The notes beneath the pieces are model-generated. The model searched no databases. It was not told the DNA's origin and saw only the letters and a list, made by a program, of their open reading frames with translations. A stretch of 64,000 nt of DNA from Utricularia gibba (lineage: Eukaryota > Streptophyta > Magnoliopsida > Lamiales > Lentibulariaceae): contig NEEC01000002.1 in NCBI GenBank assembly GCA_002189035.1, positions 5,293,001 to 5,357,000 on the forward strand. Direction: 5' to 3'. How positions within the stretch are numbered: the stretch's first letter is position 1; each line of letters starts with the position of its first letter. Positions 36,574 to 48,432 of this stretch are shown piece after piece. Made by a program: the position numbers and the translations under genes.

Positions 36574-37458
36574 TTGATAGAAGAAAAATTCTAAAGATAT
36601 CACATGTCTAAAGGTTTTTCTCATCAAAATATGTTTATAAAACTGAACAAGCATTTTATATCACATTCATTAAGAAAATAATGTAGTAATGGAAAGTTCA
36701 AAAACACGAGCATGTTCATGTAATTAAGCACAGAAGAAAAGTGCATAAAGTAAAATGTTTGTTGAAGTTTCCAAGTCAACTTATTCTTGTGCAGACTGGT
36801 TCTGAGGTCTTGCTGGAAGATTCCTTTTGTTCTGCTATCGTTTTGGGCGATGGATGTAACTCTAGTGTCACTCTAGAACTGTTTCTGTCATCTTCTTTGC
36901 ACAGACAGATTGGCCGTGTTACAGGGCACCAAGCGTTGAAGGTGGGTTATGCTGTCATGCTAGAACTATTCTTTCTTCAGCTTCTCCCCTAAAATTGCTT
37001 CTAACTCATCGGAAAAACCTCTTCTAACATCTAAAATCTCTATTCTCTCTCTACTCAATTGTGTCTGCACCTCTTGCATACCTTGGGGTGGCTCAATTTC
37101 TCGTTTCTTGTTTTCCACTACTTGTGCTATCTCCTCGTGCATGCACATACATATTTTTCATTTTGCCCCTAAACTAATAAATACTGCATGGTGGTCAAAG
37201 TGCGCTGTCCAACCCAAATGAACTGTCCGTCTCTACGCCTGGATGAATAGTAAGTTCACCCCAACAAGTAAATTAATGCAAAATAGATCCAAAACATGTT
37301 TTTACACATACTAAATTTACTAACACTAATTTTGATGTTTTTATATATTTTACCTCATTTCATTCCTTATCTTAACACTAAAAATACCACAAATATAACT
37401 AACTTTAACTCAACATCAATGATTTAAGCAGAGTGATTGAAAATCAATTAGCCAGAGG

Positions 37459-40400
37459 TAGGAATGAGCGTGGTGCATGTTTGAGGTGTGTTTGATCAAA
37501 CCCGTACCCATCCCATCTTTTTTAAAGCCAAATCCAAACCCGATTCTCCCCTCCTATGGGTTTACTTTTTAAATTCATATATGATCTATCAGGTAATCCA
37601 CCCTATTATGAGTATCCATCACATTAGTTCTTCTTTTGAAATAAAAAATATAAGTAAACAATTTTACGATTCAATGGAACTATTATTAACTTGACATACA
37701 TGCTCTTGAGAGTCAAAGTTTTACAACCTTTTTGTCTCTCTTCAAAATCATGCATGAGCTAATAATTAACATACCAAAAAGTTGGACAAAAAAAGTACAT
37801 TCATAAAGATTTAAAGTTAATACAAAAAAGTTATATATTTTTTGATCTTCTTTTTCATATACTAAGATCTCCTCCTTGCATTCCTCATCTTTCAAAAATG
37901 TTACAAATAGAGTTAATATAGTCATAAATCCTAAAATTACGTCATCCAATCATAATTATTCAATAATAAATAAAATAATAAATAAATAAATATTGATTAT
38001 AAATAGTGTATTACCTTTTTCATTGGATATCTAGTTTCTTAAAGAAACCAAACCTTGAAGTAGAGATAAATGTAATTTATTCCAATGTGGATTAATGATC
38101 CAACCTCTTGTGCTAAAATTTGATTCAGAAACCATTGACGAAATAGGGATAACTAACATATCTATTGTAATTTTTTGAAAAGTTGGATATTTCACTCCAT
38201 TTGTTTTACACTAATCCAAAATAGCAAAATTTTCAAATAGCGGCAGAACATCATCATTCAAGTAGTAATTTAACTTTAACTTGAACTTAGACTGGTTGCT
38301 CTTTTTAGAGCTAACAAAATCAGTTTAAGATTGCATATATGAACCAACTCTAAAACTAGATCTTTCAATTGATGAAAATTTTTTCTTTGTACTTTCATTT
38401 TGTCTTTGATATCCCAACAACATTCTCAAGCAAATGTTCACAATTTTTTCAACATGAATATTATTCTCCTAGCCATAAAACTTCTCATAATATAATTCTC
38501 AAAGATATGATTTATGTCTAGGTCTAACAATCAAACAACTACCACAATACCATGAATCATATTTCAAAATTTCATAAATTTATCAAATATCTTAATTGTC
38601 ATATCCCTTGTCAACTCATCATGATGATTAATCTATTTGTTTAAGGCCAATATGATTTCACATAATAGGGAAAAGAATAAATTTGTAGTTGGATAACATG
38701 TCACTAAAAAAATTTATTAAATGTTAAATCTAAAAATCATGAGTATAATTAAAAAAAAATATTTTAATAAGATATACTTGAAAATAATTTTGTAGTCTAA
38801 TGAAAATTCTCAATTTTTCACAAACTTTGGAAGCAATCAACCAATCTTCATTTAATAACCTAACTTTATATTTTGGATCTCTTTGTTCTAACTTATAGAA
38901 AACTTCTTTATAGGAAATGACACTTTCAAGCCTAAGAAATATTGAATTCTATCTAGTTTTTACATTTAAATATATTTTTTCCTAGATATTGATATTTTCA
39001 AATGACGTGTCATTTCATCAAATTTCTCCTTTCTTATTAGTATTGATGACCAATATGCTACACCTTCATAGATTTTTTCTATTTCTCTCCCAATAGTAGT
39101 CATGTAATCTTGAACAATGAGATTTAAAATATAAGATACACATCACATATGGACATAATCACCATCTAACAACAATATACCACTACTAAATCGATTCACT
39201 ACTAATTCAATCATCCCAGTGTTCACTGAACAATTATCTAAAGTAATAACGCAAATATTTCTATCAACATTGCAATCTATCAGAGATTGAAATAAATATT
39301 ATTATTTAACTTCTTTAGCATGAGGGTCAGCACACAACAAAATCTATAACATGAAAAGATGAAATATAATGACAATATGTTAATAAAAATTAGAATATAA
39401 TAAAGTAGTGTACCTTAAAACTTTATTTTGTAGTATCGAATTATCATCAATGTAGTGTACTATTATTGTCATATATTTTTTGGCTTGATGATTTACTGTT
39501 CACATATCCATAATAATGGAAATTTTACCTTCACATGCTTCTAAAATATTCATAATATCAACTCTTGTCCTCTTGTACATGTTCTGAATATCTTTACAAG
39601 GTGTTCTCCTACTTGGCATTTTAAATAAAGACCGTAAACTTGCTACAAAATTTCTGAACCTTTTATAGTCAACCATAAAAAATTGAATACTCATGTAAGA
39701 TAATCGTCTTAACTAACTCTTTTTTAGAAATTTACTGATCAAACATAGAAGAAGTCACCCTTGTTTTATCATCTGTTTTTCTTTGTTTTACCCTAAGCTT
39801 GACGAATATCTGATTGATTCCCAAGCTTTTTACACTTTTGAGAATGTTGCCTCAAGTGTAAAATTCCACTCTTTGGTTCTGAAGTAGGTGATGATAAGCA
39901 ATAATTGCAAATTGTCTTCCACTTTTCATCAATTTGTATCTTTTTGAAATGCTGTCAAACCTAACGTGTCAATTTAGAATGATCATACTCATCATTCTGC
40001 TCTATCTCTTGATTTTTTGTTAAATGAGTACCAAATTTTGCTATATTTTTAGAGTATTGAATATCCGGTCAAATTATAGAATTTTCTTCATTTAAAGCGA
40101 TACCATTGAAATTGAAAGTAGAAACAACAAAGTGAGCACGAGAAGATATTGAGAAAAGAAATCTCACTTTCTTTGATTTGAAAAATAAATTATTAAATTA
40201 ATACAAAAATATAAAGAACTGTAAAGCTAAAAAAAGAAACTCATTCCATATTCCAATGATTATAAATTTGGGTCTTTTAATGGATGAATTTAATGATCTA
40301 ACCCACTAAAGAGCAAAAAAGAATAATTATTATCGTTGCCTTTGAAACCTTATTCACAAGCAAGAAGAGGTGGGAAATTAAAAAAGGAAGATATAAATAC

Positions 40401-40816
40401 AATGAAAATTGTTTGTGATAGCTTAGTTATCCAGTCTTTATAATTTTCAACCTACCAATTTGCATCACAACCTACCTCTAAGTTAGCTTCTATTGTAGAA
40501 CATTGTCCTCATTTTTAGAGAAAAGAAAATTGAAAACTAATATGGAAGGGAAATACGGTAATAGAAAAAATATGAATTTTTAATAGAGTTGCTCAAACCC
40601 TATGTCATGTACTTTTCAATCCACATAAAATTTATTACAATTATTTTTTTTTTTAAAAAAACATGTTTGTGAATTGGGCATGCAGGGCATCCCCACCCCA
40701 CACCAACATGGTTTAAGATTTTAAAATTCATATTTGCTCCTTATTCATGAAAAATCTGACCCTTACTGGTTGGGTGGGGGCAGGTATCCAAAGGTTGGAT
40801 TTTTTGCCCATTCCTA
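37459..40816 (-). mobile_element. hAT (Ac/Tam3-like) DNA transposon, decayed, full length
   Basis: 3,358 bp. The left end starts TAGGAATGAGC and the right end, read on the other strand, starts TAGGAATGGGC: an 11-bp terminal inverted repeat with one mismatch. Flanking 8-mers GCCAGAGG (37451-37458) and GCCAAAGA (40817-40824) match at six of eight positions, fitting an old 8-bp hAT target duplication. Subterminal regions are rich in CCC/GGG words (ACCCATCCCATC on the left, GGTTGGGTGGGGG on the right). The transposase lies on the minus strand. Confidence 0.85.
38020..39975 (-). pseudogene. hAT transposase remnant with BED finger and dimerisation domain
   Basis: On the minus strand, in order: BED zinc finger (about 39,790-39,930: KTICNYC ... 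HLRQHSQKCKK), a worn region with VDYKRFRNFVASLRSLFKMPSRRT and MNILEACEGKISIIMDMWT (39,500-39,694), ITLDNCSVNTGMI and ILNLIVQDYM of the RNase H-like core (about 39,090-39,290), and the C-terminal hAT dimerisation block YPTFQKITIDMLVIPISSMVSE (about 38,095-38,200). Several stops and frameshifts. Not functional. Confidence 0.85.
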
Positions 40817-41624
40817 GCCAAAGAATTGATAATTTGTGTTGTGTTAACTAGTAATACAATTACAAACAAATCTGTATGGTGAATTTTCCAGCAAAAATAT
40901 TCTACAATGTATTTTCAAGGATGTGTTTGTCATAATTACATCTTCTCAAGGATATTTTTGACGTCTCCAAAGCCCAACGTGGGAGACCAGTTTCTAATTA
41001 TATTGAAGGTTATCCTTTCTCATACTTGAATTTACTCAAAGTTGCAAAGAGGTTGTTTCCTTCTTTTCACATCATCAACAAATCAAAGCTAAATTAGTTA
41101 AAGATCAAGTTTCTAGAAAGGTTTTGGGATTACTTCAAGCAACACCTACTCATTGGGAAAGCTTGAAAGCTTGCTTGATTAGCTTGTTGTAGAGTAAATC
41201 TATAATTCATAATATTGTTACTGAGAGGTTTTTAATCACAAACAACAATAGATTGAAATCTAATGTTCAAAGAATATATGAAATTGTTACAAACTTCTAT
41301 TTTGTATCTCACATTAAAAAGTCTATTGCAATCCTAAAACCAATTGACAAGGCCGTTGTCCACTTAGAAGTTGACTTTGTTTCAGTATGATAAATTTATT
41401 ATCTCCTCGTGTTTGATCTCAAGAAACAATATGAGTTCATGGAGTGTCTTGAGAATTTGGAAAAAGCGTATATGATTAAACTTATTCAAACTAAAATGAA
41501 TTTTCTTTATGGCAATGTGATAGGGATTGCTTATTTGCTCGACCTTCATTATTTAGGAGAGGCTTTATTAATGGAGTACACACATTTTATGATTAATGCT
41601 AGTCAAGACATAGATGCTAATTAA
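40817..41624 (+). pseudogene. DUF659/hAT-type transposase fragment, C-terminal part
   Basis: Shifted frames carry a C-x-x-H block, THWESLKACLISLL (family: TRWGSxLxCLxSLL) and LKPIDKAVVHLEVD. The last open piece (41,409-41,624) contains LLDLHYLGEALLMEY, comparable to the 'AAxFLNPxxxY' region. Continues the fragment that ends before the hAT insertion. Confidence 0.55.
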
Positions 41625-42039
41625 ACAAGCCAAGATCATTTTTTCATATTGGTTGATTGAAGGAAAGCATTATCCCTTACTTTAAGAGATTGCATTGAAA
41701 GTCTTTGTAATGGTAACATCAAGTGCAGCTTCATAGAGAAATTTTTCTACTACTAGCTTTATCCATTCAAAGTTTCAAAGTTATTTAAGTGAACAAAGCG
41801 TCAAGAAGCTCATCTATGTTAAAATGAATGCACAACAATTTGGAAAAATGATTTCAAGTTCAAGTTTTTATCATGATTGTGCCTCAGGCTTTGAAGAAGA
41901 CAAAGATGATCTTGATTTGTGTGTATATGTTATGGAATACTAGTAAATGAGTTATTCTTTGCATTTTACCTTACCTTTATGATTTTTTAATACATTAATG
42001 TTATGAATAATAATATATGGTTGATTTAGATTTATTTAG

Positions 42040-42640
42040 TGGTTCACTTCTAGGATTCAACATTTTGTCTTTATAATTTAGGAATAGTATAATATTAGGT
42101 TTTCGGGATTTATGGTTAAGCTTTATGGTACAGTAATTTAGTATTTAGTGTTAATTTTTGGGGGTTTAAGATTTAAGTTTAGAGTTTAACATTTAGGGTG
42201 TATTTGGTTTATGAGATTATATGTGTTTAAAGTAACATTACAAATTATAAGATATTTAGTTGATATATTTAAATAAATCTAGGATTATATATATATTTTA
42301 ATCCCATGTGCATGGCTCTATTTAAAATTATACCTCTCTCTTACCTTATAAAACCATTTAATCTCATTTCTAATCTCAATAACTAAATATTACTTAAAAA
42401 ATTAATTCAAATATATCAATTTTATTTAAACCCAAAAAAGCTAAACCCATTTTATTACATTCCCATTAACCAAACATTAACTTAAGGGTTTAAGATTTCG
42501 TATTTAAGTTTTGTATTAGAAATTGGTAGTTTAGAAGTTAAGGTTTAGGCTATGGAATTTCAAATTTCGGATTTACGTTATAATTTAAAGTTTAGAGATC
42601 AAGCTTTTAGTATTTCTATTTTGTTATAAGTTATTTTAAA
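42040..42640. repeat. Degenerate telomere-like (TTTAGGG-related) tract
   Basis: Many variants of TTTAGGGTTTAAG and GTTTAGAGTTTA, on one strand, on both sides of the MITE at 42,196-42,481. It could be an old interstitial telomere-type repeat or a low-complexity tract; only a minority of units match exactly. Confidence 0.45.
42196..42481. mobile_element. Tourist-like MITE with TTA target duplication
   Basis: 286 bp. The left end GGGTGTATTTGGTTTATGAG and the reverse complement of the right end GTTAATGTTTGGTTAATGGG form imperfect terminal inverted repeats. It is flanked by TTA on both sides (42193-42195 and 42482-42484), the usual target duplication of PIF/Harbinger MITEs. No coding capacity. 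Confidence 0.7.
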
Positions 42641-42892
42641 AATTAAATTTTAACATAGGGTATATTGTAAATGATAACTAAATATAATAATATATTACAA
42701 ACGGAATTTGAAAGTGGAGTATTTAATAAAAAAATAATATTCTACATTGGCGCCACCTGGCCGAATCATGTCTAGGGTCGCATTACCAAAATACATATTT
42801 AAAAAATATTTATTGGTAAAATATCTAATGTAATATAATATTTAGTAAAATACATGTATTCAATATGTGTCAGTGTTGCAGTGGAGTGACGA

Positions 42893-43440
42893 GTCATTTT
42901 GAAAACTACCCTCTGTAAAAATACCTTTTTAGAAACTACCCATTGTGTGAACTGTGTGCATCTGAATTTAGAAAACTATCCATCTTACTGTTTATATGTA
43001 TATACATATTATAAATGTAATAATTTGTATTTTGTTAATATGCAATATCCATTTTCAATAAACGGAATCTACATACTTTTTATTATAATATTTACAGAAT
43101 TTTTTTTGTTTTATTAAACCTGTATCCATAATATCAAAATTATTAACTAAAAAATATTCATTATAAAAAAAAGAATTGGTTATTATTATATACAAATAAT
43201 GATATATTACTTATTTAAAATAGAAGTTTGAAAAACTTTTTATTAAATTTTTAAGAACAATCTAACTTTTTTTAAATAAAAATTTTAAAAATTTTTGAAA
43301 AAAAATTATTCTGGTTTTTCAAAATCATAAATCTCTATTCTTTCAAATCAATTCTAAAAATTTAAAAGAATTAATTCATTTTTCAAAAATTTTATTATTA
43401 AACATTTTATTATTAAAGTTTCCAAAATTCATATTTCTAG
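42893..43440 (+). repeat. Left terminal inverted repeat of MULE
   Basis: 548 bp, starting GTCATTTTGAAAAC. It matches the reverse complement of 52,250-52,741 throughout, for example CTGAATTTAGAAAA, ATAATTTGTATTTT, CATAAATCTCTATTC and CAATTCTAAAAATTTAAAA. About 60 extra bases near 43,130-43,195 explain the length difference. Confidence 0.88.
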
Positions 43441-44236
43441 ATTAAAAAAATATCTCCAATTAAACAAAAATGACCCCCCATCAAAAAAATGTTCTCCGTT
43501 ATAAGATACATGACAATTTAATCTCTATTATTAAGTAAACAAAAAGTTACCAAAATAAAACAAAAAAATTCGAGTAATTGGGTACTCACCGCAATCGAGT
43601 AATTGTGGTGACCTACCTATTTTTAAATATTACCTACCTATGTAAATAGTCAAATAAATCATTATAATTATTTGATTCTATGTATGATATTTTAGATTTA
43701 TTTTAAATATCATTAAATTTAAAACAAATACTTGAAAAAATATTTTTTAAATAGTGTAAATAAATTATTTAATACTTTAATTTATAAAAACTATAAGGCA
43801 CATTAATAAACTATAAAAAAATTAATTATAATTAATTTATTATTGAAATTTATTATTTAAATTTATGTGATTGAACCTTTTTATTGAAATAATGAATAGA
43901 TAATATATTTTATTAACTTGAATTTGATCGATAATTAATTAGAAAATAAATTTAGATGATCAAATTAACTATTGAAAAATTATGTGTATTTTACTTAAAT
44001 AGAAATAATATAATATCCAAAAGTATATAATTTATAAAATATTATGATTTTGATTTCATTTAATATCATAAATAAATTATGATCAAATAAATTAAAATGC
44101 TTTATGTTAATTACGATAGTATTATATTAACTTGGATTTTACTATATATAAATAACGTTGAATCCATTTAATTAATTAGATAAAAAGACACAAATTGAAA
44201 TAAGATACATTTAGTAGGGATAAATAGATATTTTCT

Positions 44237-47149
44237 TTACTTGAATGGACTACTAATTCGATCCCATGCTCTCCGTGCTATATTTTTTTTCTTTTTGCGA
44301 CCTTGGCTGGAAGTGGAAGGTATGTTTTCAAAGTCCAAATGAAGGCTGGATGGATGTTCTTGAACAGAGGCACGCGGCGGATGATGGAAATGATCATATA
44401 GTTCCTCTCTTGGAATGTCGACGGATGCTCTATGCATTCGTGGTGGCATAGATGAGGTTGATTCAAATTCTGTTGACATGGTATCCCTTGTAAACTTGTC
44501 TCATCCATGGTCCTCATCCACTGAACCTCTATGCATAGTTGGGGGTGATTCAGCATCAGGTTGATTAGTATATCTCGTTGATTTACCTCGAGTGCCGTGC
44601 CAATGACCCCTATCCATCGACATTTGAAATCGTTTACTACGATACCGGCCTTTACTAATAGCTCTCCGATGTGTTGGATCATGCTTCAGAGTGAATGGCC
44701 CCGGCGCCCAATGAATCTCAGCTCGAAGTGGACGAAATTGTAAGCGAAATGTAGTGATGAGTTGTTGAACCAAAAGCGATGGGTTAACACACATTATCGG
44801 GTCGACATTCAACAATTTACAAGCCTGCGCAACATAGAAATATATTTGTGAATGTTATGTATGATATTAATAGAGGGAGATATTTTCTTCGATAAATACC
44901 TGTTGAGCATGTGAGCATGGTACTCCGTAGTTTTGTCACTTCCCACAACTACAAGTGCCATTTTTCAACCGTACGATACACACATTGTCGTCCGTTGGGT
45001 TACTTTGATGCCTACGGGTTTGTACATGGACGATCATTTCTATGTGATCGTAAACCTCCACTCGCATATGTGGGATAGGCTTATCCCAGTGATCAAATAA
45101 TTTACGCGCTTGTTTGGCCAATGTTTCATTGTTTGATTGAGCTTTCATTGCTTCTTCCAGTCCTTCACAAATGTATTTTTTACATCTTGCAAAAGTGGCC
45201 TGCAAATTTGTAATCATATTAAGTTGATGCTTATAAAAAAATATAAATATAAATGATTGAGATGAAATACTTGCGCAAGTGCAGTAATAGGAAGATGCCG
45301 AGCTCAACGAAGTACTGTATTCATCCCCTCGACTTGATTGGTCGTCATGATGCCAAACCTTCAACATCCATCGAACGATATTGTCCATGTTTCGGGTTTC
45401 ATCTTGGACAAATATGCAAATGCACTTCTATTCTTCTCTTCAATTCTCTTCATATAAGCAGTGAATTTCTCTTTATATCCTGTCAAAGCCGCTTTAATAA
45501 ATAGACTTCTCAAATCTTCAGACTTATAATGATCAAAAAAATTAGAACGAAGGTGACGAAAACAATAACGGTGGCATCCACTCTATTCCTCCATGAAAGC
45601 AGGCACTTGTTTTGCAGCATTTTTTTGACTCATGCCTATCTGAAATAAGGCATGTGGGTTTATCAAGGGCGATGTGAGTTCCTACTTTATCCAAAAACCA
45701 TAACCAAGAATCATTGGTCTCTTCATCAACAACGGTAAAAACTAATGGAAGAAGCTTGCCACTAGGTGATAGAGTTACTGCGATTAGCAACTTGTGTCTA
45801 TAAGTGTTGTATAGATGAGTTGCATCAACTGATATAACCGGTCTTAAATGCTGGTATGCACAAATACATGGACCAAAAGACCAAAACACATAGTGCATAG
45901 TAACACCATCACCTTTGTATTTCCAATCAATCAGTGTTTCAGGATTTTGAATAGCCACCTCATTCAAAAAACTCGAAAGTTTTTGCAAAGATACCTCCCA
46001 AGTACCATAAATGAGTTCGAAAGCTTTATGTAGCCCATACCATGAACGATGATACGGGATTTTGTAACCAGTAGCAGTTTCAACAGCAGTAATTATTGTC
46101 ATCACCTTTGTAACTGTATCTGCTTCCACAAACGGTTTTGCTATCTTCGCAATGTATGTTGAATCCACATTTTTGTGTCAGAAAAAACCCACTCCGAGCC
46201 GTCTACACGTGTGAGGGTCAGTGTGCTTAGTAATTTTCCACTCTCTAATCCTTTTATGATAAGCAGCACGGATTCTCCATTTGCAGTTGGTTTCTTTGTG
46301 ATGTTTACATATCATAGCAAGCACCCCTGGTTCACTATCAACGATTGTGTACTCTTTTCCAATTTTTATTGAAAAGTCTTGGACTGCTCTACGAAAATCT
46401 TCTTTTGTAGAAAACCATTGCCCCTCCGAGAAAATATTAACATAGGCCGGTGAAAGTGGTTCATCTAAAGGGTCTCCCCCTTCTGCCAAAGCAGCCATTG
46501 GTACCCATTATGTATCCCCTAAATCTTCTTCTTGATCTTCATATTCTACCTCAAAATCTAAGTTTTCAGGATCTCCTTCAGGTGGAATATCTGCACCAGG
46601 AACTTCATAATCATTGTTGTAATTTATCATTGAATCACCATCAATATTTGGAGCTGTGCTCACTAGCCATTGGTACCCATTCTACATAATTGTCTTCATT
46701 CTCTTGTAAGAAATCATAGGAGTTGTGCTCACTAACCACCTCATTCAAATATGGTATTTGATAATAACCAAGCGGCTGAGATGAATGTTCTGAAATATAA
46801 ACTCCACTAGAGCTTGCACTGAATCGATGACTATCAAGTATGATAAATAAATCTACCGAAATAGTGGTATGACTAGGGTTGTGCAAAAAGAGTAAATCCA
46901 TTTGAGATGATAGTTGCATATAGCACATTTCGCTGCTTTCATAGTTGAATATTGTACTGAGAGCTGCATATTATATAGAGAGGTTGAAACTTGAATTACC
47001 TCATATAACTCACATTGTAGATCATCCAATGTAGCATCAATGTGAAATTGCATGATTCGTATTGGTGGTTTGTCATAAGAAATGTAACTTCCGTAGTTGA
47101 GTATATTGCCTCCAAAAAATACTCTATATGTAACAAACTCAGAAGCCAT
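44237..47149 (-). pseudogene. Mutator-like (mudrA-type) transposase, decayed
   Basis: Minus strand, reading from 47,149: a leader part (MASEFVTYRVFFGGNI ... IDATLDDLQCELYEVI, then acidic linker to about 46,510), MuDR N-terminal DNA-binding domain (46,178-46,498: FSTKEDFRRAVQDFSI, CKHHKETNCKWRIRA, HTCRR), MULE catalytic domain (45,542-46,168: VISVDATHL gives the first Asp, LISDRHE the second), and after a frameshift a piece with RYCFRHLRSNF and TTNQVEGMN, which supplies the Glu (to about 45,350). Next comes a SWIM zinc finger (CSCGK ... GVPCSHAQQ, 44,882-44,960) in which a TGA stands where Trp is expected, then an intron and a C-terminal exon (44,237-44,820). Several stops and frameshifts; not functional as read. 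Confidence 0.88.
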
Positions 47150-48432
47150 GGCGTTGGAAAAGAAAAAGCTTGCAAATTTCTTTGCGGAGCAGAAGAACAG
47201 TGAATTGTAGACACACCCGTTGTGTCATGATTTCTTTAAGGATCCCCCGACAATATAATATGAATAAATTAACAAAATATTATATTAAGTCTTTAAATAT
47301 AGTGGATATAGGTGTACTCCACATTATGTCAATTATTCATTTGAGAAAATGACAAGTTTGTAATTTGGTAATGTAATTACAGTAAGTCTTATTATTTTAA
47401 TTAAATGTAATTCTGTGAAAAATTATACAATATGCAAAAGCTAAATTAAATATATACGATAATTGTAAACATAGTATATTGACGTCGCAATTATTAAAAA
47501 AAACTTTAAACCAACTGTTTTTTTGGATATCCGTAATATTTAGAAGAATACACTTCAATTTAAGTAATTGTTATTATATATTTAATAATATATAAAAAAT
47601 ACATTTGAATTGAATAATTTTTAACATAACAAAATATTAAATGAATTCTTTTAATGTGTGGAATACAACTGTACTCCATCTTGCGTTAATAATGCATCAT
47701 ACAAAACGACAAGATTGTGATTTGAGAATGGAATTACGGTGAGTCTTACTACATGAATAAAATGTAGTTATGTGAAAAAAATAATTACATGGTGCAAAAA
47801 CTAAATCAAAAGCATGCAATGATTGAAAACATGATAAATTATATTTAGGTAGTACTCATTAAGAAAAATTTTCAAAAATTTACATTTTTGAGGCTCTTTT
47901 TACATTTAATAACACATACTATAATATTTCATTTAGAAATTGATATGTTATTATCTTAGATTTGAATTGTAATGATTTATATTTTTTTGAAAACTAGTTT
48001 TTCCATGTTTTTAGATTGATTTTGAGTAAAATACTTATTATCTACACTTTTTATATATAAAATTTCATCATTTCATTGAATAATTACTAAATTAGGTTGA
48101 TCTGCATAGGGTTTTGGGGGTTTAGGGTTTTTTAGGGGTTCGTTAGTCACTGTAATTGCTTAATTACAGTGACTATACAATTTCCTCCGTTCCTGCCCAT
48201 AGAATTCCCACGTAGAAAATTTCACTGCAATTTCCTTCACTAATTTTTTTATTCTTTTTCAGATTTAGCATTCCAAGGCTCATGGGGAATCTAAATTTTC
48301 AGATTTGACTAACATGCACACCATTCCAACATTGACTTCACGAAATTCAATAAATTTTCAAAATCTTTACCTCTATATATGAGAGCATTACACTGACCTT
48401 TAGCTCATTTTGAGCATTCCTTTGTTTCACTT
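47150..48432. promoter_or_regulatory. Divergent promoter region of the MULE, with a duplicated segment
   Basis: 1.28 kb between the two divergent start codons. Two diverged direct copies of a ~190-bp segment (about 47,290-47,475 and 47,640-47,850) share TGTACTCCA, AC(A/G)A(G/C)AAG/TTTGT, GTAATT(A)C, GTGAGTCTTA and TGTGAAAAA. TTTAGGGTTT telobox-like words at about 48,120-48,140 are followed by a perfect 12-bp-arm inverted repeat (48,146-48,173). Confidence 0.6.
48146..48173. repeat. Perfect inverted repeat, 12-bp arms, 4-nt loop
   Basis: GTCACTGTAATT, loop GCTT, then AATTACAGTGAC. The same half-site recurs elsewhere inside the MULE (see 43,586, 47,372, 47,735 and 51,675-51,813). Confidence 0.85.

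Larger units (their letters stand above)
35870..41660 (+). mobile_element. Relic of a DUF659-type transposon, split by later insertions
   Basis: Plus-strand pieces of one transposase-derived protein appear in order. About 36,372-36,573 reads LSHRKKLVELLLDKCYEMVKA then SDDQKNIKNDPIMNYML, which matches the start of the DUF659 domain. About 37,430-37,458 joined to 40,825-41,400 gives the following part: VIENQLA, a worn VTDN block, GCVCHNYIF for the C-x-x-H block, ATPTHWESLKACLISLL, ILKPIDKAVVHLE. 41,409-41,624 is the C-terminal part. Stops and frameshifts are frequent. Between lie a complete hAT element (37,459-40,816) and an unidentified ~650-bp piece (about 36,780-37,430). Outer ends are not defined. 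Confidence 0.65.
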
